NCBI GenBank assembly: GCA_910577235.1
Contig: CAJTMX010000001.1
Span: forward strand, 124,001 to 188,000
Direction: 5' to 3'
DNA length: 64,000 nucleotides
From: an uncultured Acetatifactor sp.
GTDB lineage: Bacteria > Bacillota > Clostridia > Lachnospirales > Lachnospiraceae
The notes under the pieces were generated by a model that was given only the letters and a program-made list of their open reading frames with translations, had not been told where the DNA came from and searched no databases. Of the stretch, positions 26,873 to 35,185 are shown piece after piece (position 1 is the first letter of the stretch; each line of letters starts with the position of its first letter). Position numbers and translations under genes: made by a program.

Positions 26873-27517
26873 ATGAGAAAATATGCTGTTATACTGTATC
26901 CTGATTTTTCATTGCAGGAGATAACCTGTCTTACATCCGCACTTACAGTCTGGTTTGGAGAGCAGATCGATTTCCTCGCCAGTGAGGACAGAGAATATCG
27001 GAGTGAAGAAGGGTTAAGGATCTTGCCCACAAAGACAATGGACGATGTAAAGATAACAGACTATGACTGTGTGATCTTACCGGGAACGATCAATCCGCTG
27101 CCCGCTTTATTTGATGAGAAATTGATTGACTTTTTAAAAGGTGTGGCTGATTCCGATGTTGTCATTGCGGCGATATCGTCTTCTCCGATACTGCTATCCA
27201 AAGCAGGAGTGCTTGATGGGAAAAAATTTACAGCGGGTTATTTTATGCAAATGGCAGATGTTTTTCCCTTTATAGAAAAGGAGAATTTTATACACAGGGG
27301 AGTCGTCGAGGACGGAAATATAATTACCGGAATAGGAATGTTTTTCAGAGAATTTGCGGAGGCCGTATTAAAGAGATTTGAGTATGATTTTGGGAAAAAC
27401 TTTATGCGGTATGATCCGGCAGAGTTCTCGGAAGAGGAATTGACGTTTTATTGGTCTGAGGAGGAATATCGAGAGTTTTTAGAAGAGCTGAAGGCATATT
27501 CCGTTAAAGACGTATAA
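26873..27517 (+). CDS. DJ-1/PfpI-family protein lacking the catalytic cysteine
   Basis: 214-residue protein with the flavodoxin-like DJ-1/PfpI fold: KYAVILYPDFSLQEI at the N-terminus, DYDCVILPGTINP (about 62-74) and the nucleophile-elbow region VVIAAISSSPILLSKAGVLDG (about 96-116). The elbow normally reads A-x-C-x-x-P; here Cys is Ser, so peptidase or glyoxalase-like chemistry is unlikely and a binding or regulatory role is more probable. ATG 26873 is chosen because GGAGG lies 9 nt upstream; the frame itself is open from 26837. It sits inside the ABC/DUF1854 cluster in the same direction. Lower GC than its neighbours suggests separate origin. Confidence 0.75.
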   Translation: MRKYAVILYPDFSLQEITCLTSALTVWFGEQIDFLASEDREYRSEEGLRILPTKTMDDVKITDYDCVILPGTINPLPALFDEKLIDFLKGVADSDVVIAAISSSPILLSKAGVLDGKKFTAGYFMQMADVFPFIEKENFIHRGVVEDGNIITGIGMFFREFAEAVLKRFEYDFGKNFMRYDPAEFSEEELTFYWSEEEYREFLEELKAYSVKDV

Positions 27518-27577
27518 CATGCTATCTATCGGATATGAGATCAGAGCGCATTTTATACTAATAAGGAGCAAATATTC

Positions 27578-29812
27578 ATGAAACTATTATACACACTAAA
27601 GGAGTCCCAGCAGCAGGCTCTGTCCTTACGGGACGGGGAGTCGATATGGTACTGCGTTCCGGTGGATCTGGATTTTGACAATGGGGAGCGCAGCGCCAGG
27701 ATCAGTTACGCTGATCAGACCTGGATCGTAGTCACCGAGGAACGCCTGATGACCCTTAAGGGGGAGGAAAAGACCTCCGAATATCTGCTGGCGGACTGTG
27801 AGAAAATAAAATGTGAGCACCAGGTGGGCTGCGGCATTGTGACCGTGTTCCCAAAGGAGGGAGGGCCGGAGTGCGTTGCCCGTTTCTCCATGCGCCATAT
27901 CATACGGGTGGCTTATGCCGTCAGGGGAGCGCAGACGCTGGTGCAGGCCACGCAGGAAAAAAAAGAGCTGAAGATGGTCAGCCGGGTGGAGAGCCGGGAA
28001 TACGAAAAGTACTGTGAGAAATGCGGCCGCGCTCTGCCGGGAACCAGCAAATGCATGTACTGCGACGGCAAATCGGAGGTACTGAAAAAGTTCATGGCCC
28101 TGTGCGGGGATTTTATCGGCAGCCTGGTGGTGATCTCTCTGCTGCTGGTACTGCTGGCGGGGATCAATATGTTCAATCCCATGGTACAGCGGTATTTTAT
28201 AGACAATGCCCTGGCTAACGGACAGGGAACCTTGTCTGATCTGTGGCTGTTTATCGGCCTGACTTTTGTGCTCACTGTGGGAGGCATGGTCTGCTGGATA
28301 TACCGTTACTGGCTGTGCGTGAAACTGGGAGCGTCCTTGAGCATGAGCCTGCGGGCCAAGCTGTACTATAAGATTCAAGTGCTGTCTCTGTCCTTTATCA
28401 ACAACCGGAAACCCGGTGAGTTAATGAATCGCGTGTCTCGGGATACCCGGGAGATCCGGGCGTTTATGCAGGATGTATTTGGAGACATGTTTTCCACGCT
28501 GGTAACAATGATCGTGTCTCTGGTCATGATGTTGATCATCAGCTGGAAGATGACATTGCTGTCCCTGCTCTTTGTGTCGGCCGTGGTGGTGTTCATTCGT
28601 ATATTCTGGCACCATATCCATACCATATTCCATAAGCAGTGGCTGCGTTCGGACGACCTGAGCAGCAATCTGCAGGATATTCTCTCCGGTATGCGCATAG
28701 TAAAGTCCTTTGGCAAGGAGGCCAGCGAGAGCGCTAAATTTACGGAGAAGACGGAGGCTTTCGCCGCGATCCAGAAAAAGAACGAGACATTCTGGGCGGT
28801 GTTTTTTCCCATCATGACTTTTCTGCTGGGAGTGGGCACGTATATCGCCATTTACTTTGGTGGTATACAGGTGCTGGACGGCAGTATGACCATAGGAGAG
28901 CTGGTACAGTTCGTGACCTACAGCGGCTATCTGTTCGGCCCTTTGAGCTGGATGACCCACCTGCCCAGAGCCGTGATGCAGATGCTGACCAGCTTAAACC
29001 GTATCTATGATGTGTTGGACGAGGAGCCTATGCTGGCGGATAAGGCGGAGAGCAAGGCGTTTCCCATAGAGGGCGCGTTCACCTTTGAGGATGTATCTTT
29101 TGGTTATCAGACCTATGAGCCGGTGTTGGAGCATATCACCTTTGATGTAAAGCCGGGAGAGATGATCGGCCTGGTGGGCGCTTCCGGTACAGGAAAGTCC
29201 ACGTTGATCAATCTGATCATGCGGCTCTACGACGTGGATCAGGGGAGGATCACTTTGGACGGGTACGACCTGCGGGACGTGCGGAAGGAAAGCCTGCACT
29301 CCCAGATCGGCGTGGTGCTGCAGGAGACATTCCTGTTTTCAGGCACGATACTGGCGAATATCCGTTTTGCCAAACAGGACGCCACTCTGGAGGAGGTTAT
29401 CATGGCGGCCAGAGCTGCCAATGCCCATGACTTTATCTGCAAGACTCCGGACGGCTACAACACTTATGTGGGCGAGCACGGTTACAATCTGTCCGGCGGC
29501 GAGAGACAGCGTATCGCCATTGCCCGGGCAATCTTGAACAATCCCCGGATTCTGATTCTGGACGAGGCTACCTCGGCGCTGGATACGGAGAGCGAATTCT
29601 TGATCCAGCAGGCATTGAACCGCCTGATAAAGGGCAGGACTACCTTTGCCATCGCCCATCGCCTGTCCACGCTGCGGGACGCCCACCGTCTGGTGGTCAT
29701 CGACAAGCACGGTGTGGCCGAAATCGGCACCCATAACGAACTGCTGGAAAAGCAGGGGATCTATTACGGCCTGGTGAATGCGCAGTTGCGCATGAGCAGC
29801 GGGGAACAATAA
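27578..29812 (+). CDS. ABC exporter with N-terminal extension and zinc ribbon, partner of 23629
   Basis: 744-residue fused exporter of the same special build as the gene at 23629: N-terminal beta-rich domain (about 15-130), zinc ribbon YCEKCGRA...KCMYC (about 148-164), six membrane helices, then ATPase with Walker A GASGTGKST, signature LSGGERQR and Walker B ILILDEATSALD. Both proteins of the pair keep canonical catalytic residues. Start ATG follows AAGGAG. It is separated from its presumed partner by the DUF1854 and DJ-1-like genes, all in one direction. Export of an unknown toxic or lipid-like compound is the usual role of such pairs; that is inference from family. Confidence 0.87.
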   Translation: MKLLYTLKESQQQALSLRDGESIWYCVPVDLDFDNGERSARISYADQTWIVVTEERLMTLKGEEKTSEYLLADCEKIKCEHQVGCGIVTVFPKEGGPECVARFSMRHIIRVAYAVRGAQTLVQATQEKKELKMVSRVESREYEKYCEKCGRALPGTSKCMYCDGKSEVLKKFMALCGDFIGSLVVISLLLVLLAGINMFNPMVQRYFIDNALANGQGTLSDLWLFIGLTFVLTVGGMVCWIYRYWLCVKLGASLSMSLRAKLYYKIQVLSLSFINNRKPGELMNRVSRDTREIRAFMQDVFGDMFSTLVTMIVSLVMMLIISWKMTLLSLLFVSAVVVFIRIFWHHIHTIFHKQWLRSDDLSSNLQDILSGMRIVKSFGKEASESAKFTEKTEAFAAIQKKNETFWAVFFPIMTFLLGVGTYIAIYFGGIQVLDGSMTIGELVQFVTYSGYLFGPLSWMTHLPRAVMQMLTSLNRIYDVLDEEPMLADKAESKAFPIEGAFTFEDVSFGYQTYEPVLEHITFDVKPGEMIGLVGASGTGKSTLINLIMRLYDVDQGRITLDGYDLRDVRKESLHSQIGVVLQETFLFSGTILANIRFAKQDATLEEVIMAARAANAHDFICKTPDGYNTYVGEHGYNLSGGERQRIAIARAILNNPRILILDEATSALDTESEFLIQQALNRLIKGRTTFAIAHRLSTLRDAHRLVVIDKHGVAEIGTHNELLEKQGIYYGLVNAQLRMSSGEQ

Positions 29813-29828
29813 ATGTATGAAACATTGG

Positions 29829-29863
29829 TGCGGGTGCATGATTTTATCAGCATCCGCATTTCT
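29829..29863 (+). terminator. Probable terminator after the 27578 exporter
   Basis: Stem TGCGGGTGC (29829-29837) with GCATCCGCA (29850-29858), then a short T-rich tail. A second perfect 11-bp hairpin, CTCAGAAAGAT/ATCTTTCTGAG (29902-29928), lies downstream in the leader of the next gene and has no T-tail. Confidence 0.5.
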
Positions 29864-29975
29864 GCAGTCTATGAAAGAAGTCCCGGAATCAGACGATAAT
29901 CCTCAGAAAGATCAAGAATCTTTCTGAGATCCCTGTTACAATAAACCTACACTGCAGTGAGAGAGGAACTGGTAA

Positions 29976-31439
29976 ATGAGCTATTCAACCATAACAAGGG
30001 CCATGGTCAGCTATGTGGAGAGCCATGTGGGCGATCCACGCCTGGATGTTAAGCGGATGGGGATGAAGTTTGGCTTTTCGGAGAATTATATTCGGGAACT
30101 GTTTGCGGACCAGGTGGGCATGTCTGTCATGCGTTTCCATAAAAGGCGGAGAATCATTCTGTCTGCGGCGCAGCTACTGCGCACGGACAGAAATATACTG
30201 GATATTGCGCTGGAGTGGGGGTTCGGTTCCCATGAGGCTTATACCCGGGCTTTCTCCAAAGTCATGGGCATGTCTCCCAGCGCGTTTCGCGGCGTCAGAC
30301 CCATCTTGGGCAAGACATCGCTACGGCCCGGCGTTTATGGTCTTGAATTGCTCCAGGAGAAAGAAAAGAGGAGTGATATGGGCAATATGAGACAGGATAA
30401 ACAGGACAGCATAGTATTATATGATATTCAGCAGGTGAAATTCGGCAGCTATGGCAGCTCCACGCCTTTTCCCATCTGTATCAAGGCAGTGTCGGAATAT
30501 CTGGGGGACGATGTGTCTTACCCTTATATCATGGCGGCTACCGGAGCGGCGTTTCGCCTGGTATGGAACACACTGCATTGGGATTTGAGCAATGTGGATA
30601 TCTATCATGCTTTCACCGAGTCCAATCAGGTGTATGGGCTGGGAGCCAGGGCTCTGGGCAGGGAGTTTTCTTTTCTGGGAAGGGAGGAGACTACCACCAG
30701 GGAAGAGTTTTTGGCATATATCAAGGAGCATCTGGCAGAAGGGTATCCCTGTATCGCGCTGGGAATTATAGGGCCGCCGGAGCCCTGTATAGTGGCGGGG
30801 TATGATGAGGACGGAGGCAGTCTGCTGGGCTGGAACTTTTTTCAGGACGATCAGGAATACGCAGGTAATGTCAGTACCGCTGAGAACGGCTATTTTATCA
30901 GCAAAAGCTGGTGGGAAAACACAGACACCCAGGCGGTGATGTGCCTGGGTCCCATAAACGGGGAGGGCTTGACTCCCACAGAGATATTGAATCAGGCGGT
31001 TAAAGCTCTGGAAGGGAGAAAAGAGCATGCATACGCCAAGGGTATACTGGCCTATGACGCATGGCAGGAAATGCTGCTGGATGACAGCCACTTTGCCAGC
31101 GAGGCTTATGATAGCCTGTTTTCCAAGCTGCTGGTGCAGAATGACGCTGCCCAGTGTCTGGCGGACGGCAGAGAGCAGGGAGCCAGATATCTGCTGGAGT
31201 TGGCGGCGCAGCGGGCAGGGGAGGACAACGCGAAACTGGAGCAGGCAGCCCGGCATTTTCGCAATGTGAGCGCTGCCGCAGGGGAGATGAGCGGTCTGAT
31301 CGGCGACTGGTCGGATATGGACGCCATGCTCCGTCATCTGACGGACAGAAAAGTGCGGGAACAGCTGGCGCAGCTGATCCTTAAGGCCAAAGCCCAGGAC
31401 GAGGCGGCGCTGTCCTGTCTCAAAGAATACTTGAAGTAG
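29976..31439 (+). CDS. AraC-type HTH fused to a BtrH/C39-like domain
   Basis: 487-residue protein. Residues 1-105 form an AraC DNA-binding domain with two helix-turn-helix units (LDVKRMGMKFGFSENYIREL and ILDIALEWGFGSHEAYTRAF). The large rest (about 150-350) has features of BtrH-N/cysteine-peptidase-like domains, such as YIMAATGAAFRLVWN, YPCIALGIIGPPEPCIVAGY and the late GYFISKSWWENTD, followed by a helical C-terminus. That domain may bind or process a peptide or small acyl compound as the signal. It follows the ABC cluster and has its own short leader; AGAGAGGAA precedes the ATG. The role as a ligand-sensing regulator is inference; a terminator follows. Confidence 0.75.
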   Translation: MSYSTITRAMVSYVESHVGDPRLDVKRMGMKFGFSENYIRELFADQVGMSVMRFHKRRRIILSAAQLLRTDRNILDIALEWGFGSHEAYTRAFSKVMGMSPSAFRGVRPILGKTSLRPGVYGLELLQEKEKRSDMGNMRQDKQDSIVLYDIQQVKFGSYGSSTPFPICIKAVSEYLGDDVSYPYIMAATGAAFRLVWNTLHWDLSNVDIYHAFTESNQVYGLGARALGREFSFLGREETTTREEFLAYIKEHLAEGYPCIALGIIGPPEPCIVAGYDEDGGSLLGWNFFQDDQEYAGNVSTAENGYFISKSWWENTDTQAVMCLGPINGEGLTPTEILNQAVKALEGRKEHAYAKGILAYDAWQEMLLDDSHFASEAYDSLFSKLLVQNDAAQCLADGREQGARYLLELAAQRAGEDNAKLEQAARHFRNVSAAAGEMSGLIGDWSDMDAMLRHLTDRKVREQLAQLILKAKAQDEAALSCLKEYLK

Positions 31440-31448
31440 ATAAACAGG

Positions 31449-31477
31449 GACTGCCCCGTGGGGGCAGTTCTTTTGTT
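31449..31477 (+). terminator. Terminator after the AraC/BtrH gene
   Basis: CTGCCCC (31451-31457) pairs with GGGGCAG (31461-31467) over a 3-nt loop, followed by TTCTTTTG. Compact, GC-rich stem with a good tail. Confidence 0.85.
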
Positions 31478-31590
31478 TGCGCGCCATGGACGCGGCAAGA
31501 AGTGGGTTTGCCGGATAGAAGTGCTGCTTGACCGGTAAATAGTGTCACTTGCTCCCGGGGCTATTGCTCTTTATGAGAGGAGTTGTTACA

Positions 31591-32067
31591 ATGGCTTCAG
31601 TGCTTGTGAAACGGGCGGAAGGGAGCCGAATGAAATACACCATAGAGAATATCTCTCAGGGAGAGAATGAAGTGATCCTGCGCTGCGCTGCCCCGTCGCC
31701 CGAGACGGAACAGCTGATACGTTTTCTGGAGTTTCAAAACCGCAGGCTGCTGGGGACCCGGGACGGTGTGCAGGTCGTTATTGAGCCATCGGAAATCCTG
31801 TATCTGGAGAGCGTGGAGGGCAGAACTTTCGCCTATACGGAAACCAGCGTTTTGCAGATGGAGCACTCTCTGTTACAGTTGGAACAGCTCTTGGGTACCG
31901 TGAATTTTTTCCGGTGCAGCAAGTCTGCGATCCTGAACATCGACAAGGTCCGGGAGCTTAGGAGCAGGGCCTCCAATCGCATTGACGCTACGATGTGCAA
32001 CGGAGAGCATATCATGATCTCCCGCACTTACGCGTCGGATTTTCGCAGAAGGCTGAAGGGTGAATAG
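31591..32067 (+). CDS. LytTR-domain transcriptional regulator
   Basis: 158-residue DNA-binding protein with one LytTR domain in the C-terminal two thirds (VVIEPSEILYLESVEGRTFAY ... FFRCSKSAILNIDKVRELRS ... ISRTYASDFRRRL). There is no receiver domain, so it is a stand-alone LytTR regulator, the kind that pairs with DUF3021 membrane proteins. The next gene is exactly that, followed by an ABC ATPase and permease, so the four probably form a self-regulated transport operon. AGGAG 8 nt before ATG 31591 supports this start; ATG 31630, also with an SD-like site, is the alternative and would give the more usual length. Confidence 0.86.
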   Translation: MASVLVKRAEGSRMKYTIENISQGENEVILRCAAPSPETEQLIRFLEFQNRRLLGTRDGVQVVIEPSEILYLESVEGRTFAYTETSVLQMEHSLLQLEQLLGTVNFFRCSKSAILNIDKVRELRSRASNRIDATMCNGEHIMISRTYASDFRRRLKGE

Positions 32068-32090
32068 ATAACCGGAAGGAGGACATGAGC

Positions 32091-32654
32091 ATGGGTAAAA
32101 AAATTATGGGCCGCAGTGGACGTAATGGGAAAAGAATGTCTCTGTTGGAGCGCTATCTGGTAGTGGAGATTGCCATTGAGTTTAAGGCATGTATATACTT
32201 TTTCTGCATTCTGTTCTTTTATTCCGTGTACCGGTTGCTCGGCGGGAGTATGGAGGCCAATATCCTGCATATGGGAGAGATGATCCTGCTGACATACGGG
32301 ATGGGATATCTGCAATGGTATGTGCTTGACAGATTTGACGAGGGCGAACGGCTGGGCATCCGGGAGACGGCGTATCTGCTGCTCTGCGCCGGTATACACA
32401 CTGCGGTATCCTGGCTGGGAAATTGGTTTGACAGAGGCGTTTTTGTAACATTCCTGTATGCCCTGTTTATGGTACTGGCATATCTCTGCGGTTTTTTGGT
32501 CTATAAGATAAAGAGGGTACTGGACGCCAAACAGTTGAATGAAGATCTGCGGGCGTTTCAGGAAAGATCCGGCAGCCTGGGGAATGTGGGCAACGGCGAG
32601 AGGGATGAAGATGTGGCTGCGGAGAAAGACAGGAAAGAGAGGGAGCAGAGATGA
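32091..32654 (+). CDS. DUF3021 membrane protein
   Basis: About 187-residue protein with four predicted membrane helices (about 18-45, 52-75, 88-112, 118-142) and a charged cytoplasmic tail rich in Glu, Lys and Arg. The pattern fits DUF3021 proteins, which are nearly always encoded next to a LytTR regulator, as here, and are thought to restrain or sense for it. AGGAGG lies 8 nt before ATG 32091; ATG 32085 is too close to the site. The end overlaps the ABC ATPase start by 4 bp (ATGA), so translation is coupled. Confidence 0.8.
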   Translation: MGKKIMGRSGRNGKRMSLLERYLVVEIAIEFKACIYFFCILFFYSVYRLLGGSMEANILHMGEMILLTYGMGYLQWYVLDRFDEGERLGIRETAYLLLCAGIHTAVSWLGNWFDRGVFVTFLYALFMVLAYLCGFLVYKIKRVLDAKQLNEDLRAFQERSGSLGNVGNGERDEDVAAEKDRKEREQR

Positions 32655-33484
32655 GCGGGACGGAGAGAATCATTGATATTGAGCAGTTGACCAAAAATTA
32701 TGGAAAACACAGAGGCGTGACAGAGCTTAGCCTGTCGGTGGAACAGGGGGAAATATTCGGCTTTTTAGGTCCCAACGGAGCCGGAAAGTCCACTACCATC
32801 CGGGCCATGCTGGGGTTTATCCGCCCCAATGCCGGAAAGATCCGGCTGTTTGGCAAGGACATTCGTCAGCACAGGGAGGAGATTCTGGCCCAGGTGGGAT
32901 ATATGCCCTCGGAAACCATGTTCTATCCGGGCATGAAAGTGAAAGAAGTGATCCGCCTGGCAGCCGGGGTACGGGGGCTGGACTGCGGTGAGGAGGCGGC
33001 GATGCTCTGTGAGCGGCTACAGGTGGATACGGAAAAGAGGATAAGGGAGCTGTCTCTGGGAAACCGCAAGAAAGTGAGCATCATATGTGCCATGCAGCAC
33101 AGGCCCGGGCTGTTCGTGTTCGACGAACCCACCAGCGGTCTTGACCCGCTGATGCAGAAGGAGTTTTTCCTGCTGATCCGGGAGTATGTGGACCGGGGCG
33201 CTACCTGTATGCTGTCCACCCATGTATTGCCGGAGGTAAAGCGCTACTGCGACCGGGTGGCTATCATGAAGGAGGGGCGGCTACAGAGCGTGGAGCCGGT
33301 GGCGGCGCTGACAAGAGCCGGGGCCAAGCGTATCAAATGGGTGCGGGACGGTATTTGGGAGGAGTTTCTGTATGAGAAGGATCTGAACGAACTGTACCGG
33401 GAGCTTGAAGGACATGACATCCGGGAGCTGCTGATCGAAGAGCCGTCTTTGGAGGAAGTGTTTATTGAGTATTACAGGACCTAA
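32651..33484 (+). CDS. ABC transporter ATP-binding protein
   Basis: 277-residue ATPase of the ABC-2/DrrA-like class, energising export or membrane-localised transport. Walker A GPNGAGKST (about 39-47), signature LSLGNRKK (about 135-142, Gly-Gly replaced by Leu-Gly), Walker B LFVFDEPTSGLDP (about 154-166) and switch His in STHVLPE are visible. The C-terminal 60 residues are typical of this class. It overlaps DUF3021 by 4 bp and is followed by its membrane partner, so the LytTR-DUF3021-ATPase-permease order reads as a single operon. Substrate unknown; such systems often give peptide antibiotic resistance. Confidence 0.9.
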   Translation: MSGTERIIDIEQLTKNYGKHRGVTELSLSVEQGEIFGFLGPNGAGKSTTIRAMLGFIRPNAGKIRLFGKDIRQHREEILAQVGYMPSETMFYPGMKVKEVIRLAAGVRGLDCGEEAAMLCERLQVDTEKRIRELSLGNRKKVSIICAMQHRPGLFVFDEPTSGLDPLMQKEFFLLIREYVDRGATCMLSTHVLPEVKRYCDRVAIMKEGRLQSVEPVAALTRAGAKRIKWVRDGIWEEFLYEKDLNELYRELEGHDIRELLIEEPSLEEVFIEYYRT

Positions 33485-33548
33485 ATATATTGAAGTGTAC
33501 GCTTGTTTCGCAAACCTAATGTTTGTGCGGCTGAAAGGAGAACGTCAT

Positions 33549-34337
33549 ATGCGGTATATTTACAGACATGAAATGAAACAATATTGGAAAACCCTGTTGC
33601 TGTGGTCTGTCTGTGTGGGGGGCATGGGGATGGCCTGCATTCTCCTGTTCTCCAGTATGCAGGAGGAGATGGCTGGCATGGCGGAGAGTTTTGCTGCCAT
33701 GGGCACATTTTCACAGGCTTTTGGCATGGACCGCCTGAGCATCGCGACTCTGACAGGATTTTATGCCACAGAGATAGGAACGATCCATGAGCTTGGTGGC
33801 GCCCTGTTTGCGGCGATGCTGAGTATGACCATGCTCTCCAAGGAGGAGGACGGACATACCAGTGAATATCTATTCTCCCTGCCTGTCTCCAGGGGCAGGG
33901 TGGTGTGGATGAAATGGTCCGTGGTCTGTTCCTGTCTGGCGCTGTTCCACCTGCTCTGCATGGGCTTTTACGGCATGGGTTTTGCGCTGCTGGGGGAGGG
34001 CATTCCCGGAAAGGAATTCTGGCTGTTTCACGGTATGCAGTTTATGATGGGTTTGGAACTGGCCGGGATCTGTTTTGCCGTCTCCGCCTTTTTCAGGCAG
34101 AACCGGCTGGGAGTGGGCATGGGCATAGTGCTGCTGTTTTACGCTTTTAATCTGGTGAGCAGAGTGACGCCGGAGATGGAGAAGATAGCATTCCTCAGCC
34201 CTTTTGCCTATGCCAACGCCTCCGAAATCTTAAGCGGCGGAGAGATAGCTGCGGGCGCGGCCGCGCTGGGAGCGGCGGTGCTGATCCTGGGGCTGGGGAC
34301 TGCCTGTGTGAAATATGTGGGAAAAGATCTGGGCTGA
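33549..34337 (+). CDS. ABC-2 type permease
   Basis: 262-residue membrane subunit with six predicted helices, partner of the ATPase just upstream. The N-terminus MRYIYRHEMKQYWKTLLLWS and the mid-protein EDGHTSEYLFSLPVSRGRVVWMKW are typical of ABC-2 permeases (the latter matches the conserved loop after the second helix). AAGGAG 7 nt before ATG 33549 sets the start; the longer frame from 33465 overlaps the ATPase and lacks a site. A strong terminator follows, ending the LytTR operon. Confidence 0.86.
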   Translation: MRYIYRHEMKQYWKTLLLWSVCVGGMGMACILLFSSMQEEMAGMAESFAAMGTFSQAFGMDRLSIATLTGFYATEIGTIHELGGALFAAMLSMTMLSKEEDGHTSEYLFSLPVSRGRVVWMKWSVVCSCLALFHLLCMGFYGMGFALLGEGIPGKEFWLFHGMQFMMGLELAGICFAVSAFFRQNRLGVGMGIVLLFYAFNLVSRVTPEMEKIAFLSPFAYANASEILSGGEIAAGAAALGAAVLILGLGTACVKYVGKDLG

Positions 34338-34401
34338 GCCCGTAAGCAGGGATTCTTACAACGAAACGTGGAAGCACATAATGGAGACTATAGAACGAGA
34401 G

Positions 34402-34434
34402 GCAGCCGGAACTTTAAATCCGGCTGCTTTTTTG
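34402..34434 (+). terminator. Terminator of the LytTR-ABC operon
   Basis: Perfect 9-bp stem GCAGCCGGA/TCCGGCTGC around an 8-nt loop, then TTTTTTG. One of the clearest intrinsic terminators in the window. Confidence 0.92.
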
Positions 34435-34629
34435 TCATCTCATATTTATTTTTGTTGCGATTTGGGAATTTCATGTTAAAATAAGAACATGCGAAGTAGC
34501 GTATTCCATAGATTTTTACGCGGAGCTCGGATATTAGCCCGCTCCAATCTGGCATTTATGACGAAGAAGTTATGACAAGGCAGAATATTGCGGATTAGGT
34601 CAGCGGTATGCATGTGGAGGTGTAAGCGT

Positions 34630-35040
34630 ATGAAAAAGAGAGCAAAGAACAATAATATGAAGAAAAACAGGATGCCCGGAGTGAATATGCCGGACGGCTG
34701 GTTCTATATGTCCGATAAAGAGTTGACGGCAGCTGCGGTCAAGGAGGCGCTTGATGATGCGGAATACGGCGTGGAGTACTGGGAAGAGGCCCAGGTGCTG
34801 GAGATCGTTCTGGGAGAGCGCAGTTCCATGGATGTGGAAGTCCTAGCCCCCCGTCTGGGAGAGGAAGAGGCGGATGCTTTTCTGGACAGTCATCGGGTAA
34901 GGTTCCTCTGCTATGTCACATTTCAGCCGGAGGAATACGAGAACGTAAAGGCTGTGATGGAGCATATCTGCGGCAGGATCGGGGGATTTTTCTGCGGGGA
35001 TACGGAGGATTTCACGCCGGTGGTAGAAGCGCCGATGTGA
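34630..35040 (+). CDS. Hypothetical acidic protein
   Basis: I do not recognise this 136-residue protein. It begins with a basic run (KKRAKNNNMKKNR) and continues as an acidic soluble domain with WFYMSDKELTAAAVKEALDD, YWEEAQVLEIVL, and a central RVRFLCYVTFQPEEYENVKAVM segment; a short alpha/beta fold is plausible. No membrane helix or known motif is visible. GGAGG lies about 10 nt before ATG 34630; the open frame begins at 34588 without a site. It stands alone after a terminator and before the four-copy repeat at 35091, in the same direction. Confidence 0.6.
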   Translation: MKKRAKNNNMKKNRMPGVNMPDGWFYMSDKELTAAAVKEALDDAEYGVEYWEEAQVLEIVLGERSSMDVEVLAPRLGEEEADAFLDSHRVRFLCYVTFQPEEYENVKAVMEHICGRIGGFFCGDTEDFTPVVEAPM

Positions 35041-35090
35041 TGTCTGTTGATAAATAGATTCGTAACAGAGTTGAAAACGAGCAACAGCGC

Positions 35091-35158
35091 AGTAGTTGAC
35101 TTGTCAAAGTAGTTGACTTGTCAAAGTAGTTGACTTGTCAAAGTAGTTGACTTGTCAA
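35091..35158. repeat. Four perfect tandem 17-bp repeats with palindromic cores
   Basis: AGTAGTTGACTTGTCAA occurs four times in a row without any change (35091-35107, 35108-35124, 35125-35141, 35142-35158). Each unit holds the palindrome TTGAC-TT-GTCAA, the style of a MarR or similar dimeric regulator site, and TTGACT could also act as a -35 element. The array ends 27 bp before the ATG of the thioesterase gene and most likely is a multi-copy operator. Perfect identity means copy number may change by slippage. Confidence 0.85.
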
Positions 35159-35185
35159 CTACAGGGATGCGGGAAAGGTGAAGAA

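Noticed and set aside
35091..35158. CRISPR-like array
   Set aside because: Units are 17 bp and directly joined without spacers; a tandem operator-like repeat, and no cas genes are present.
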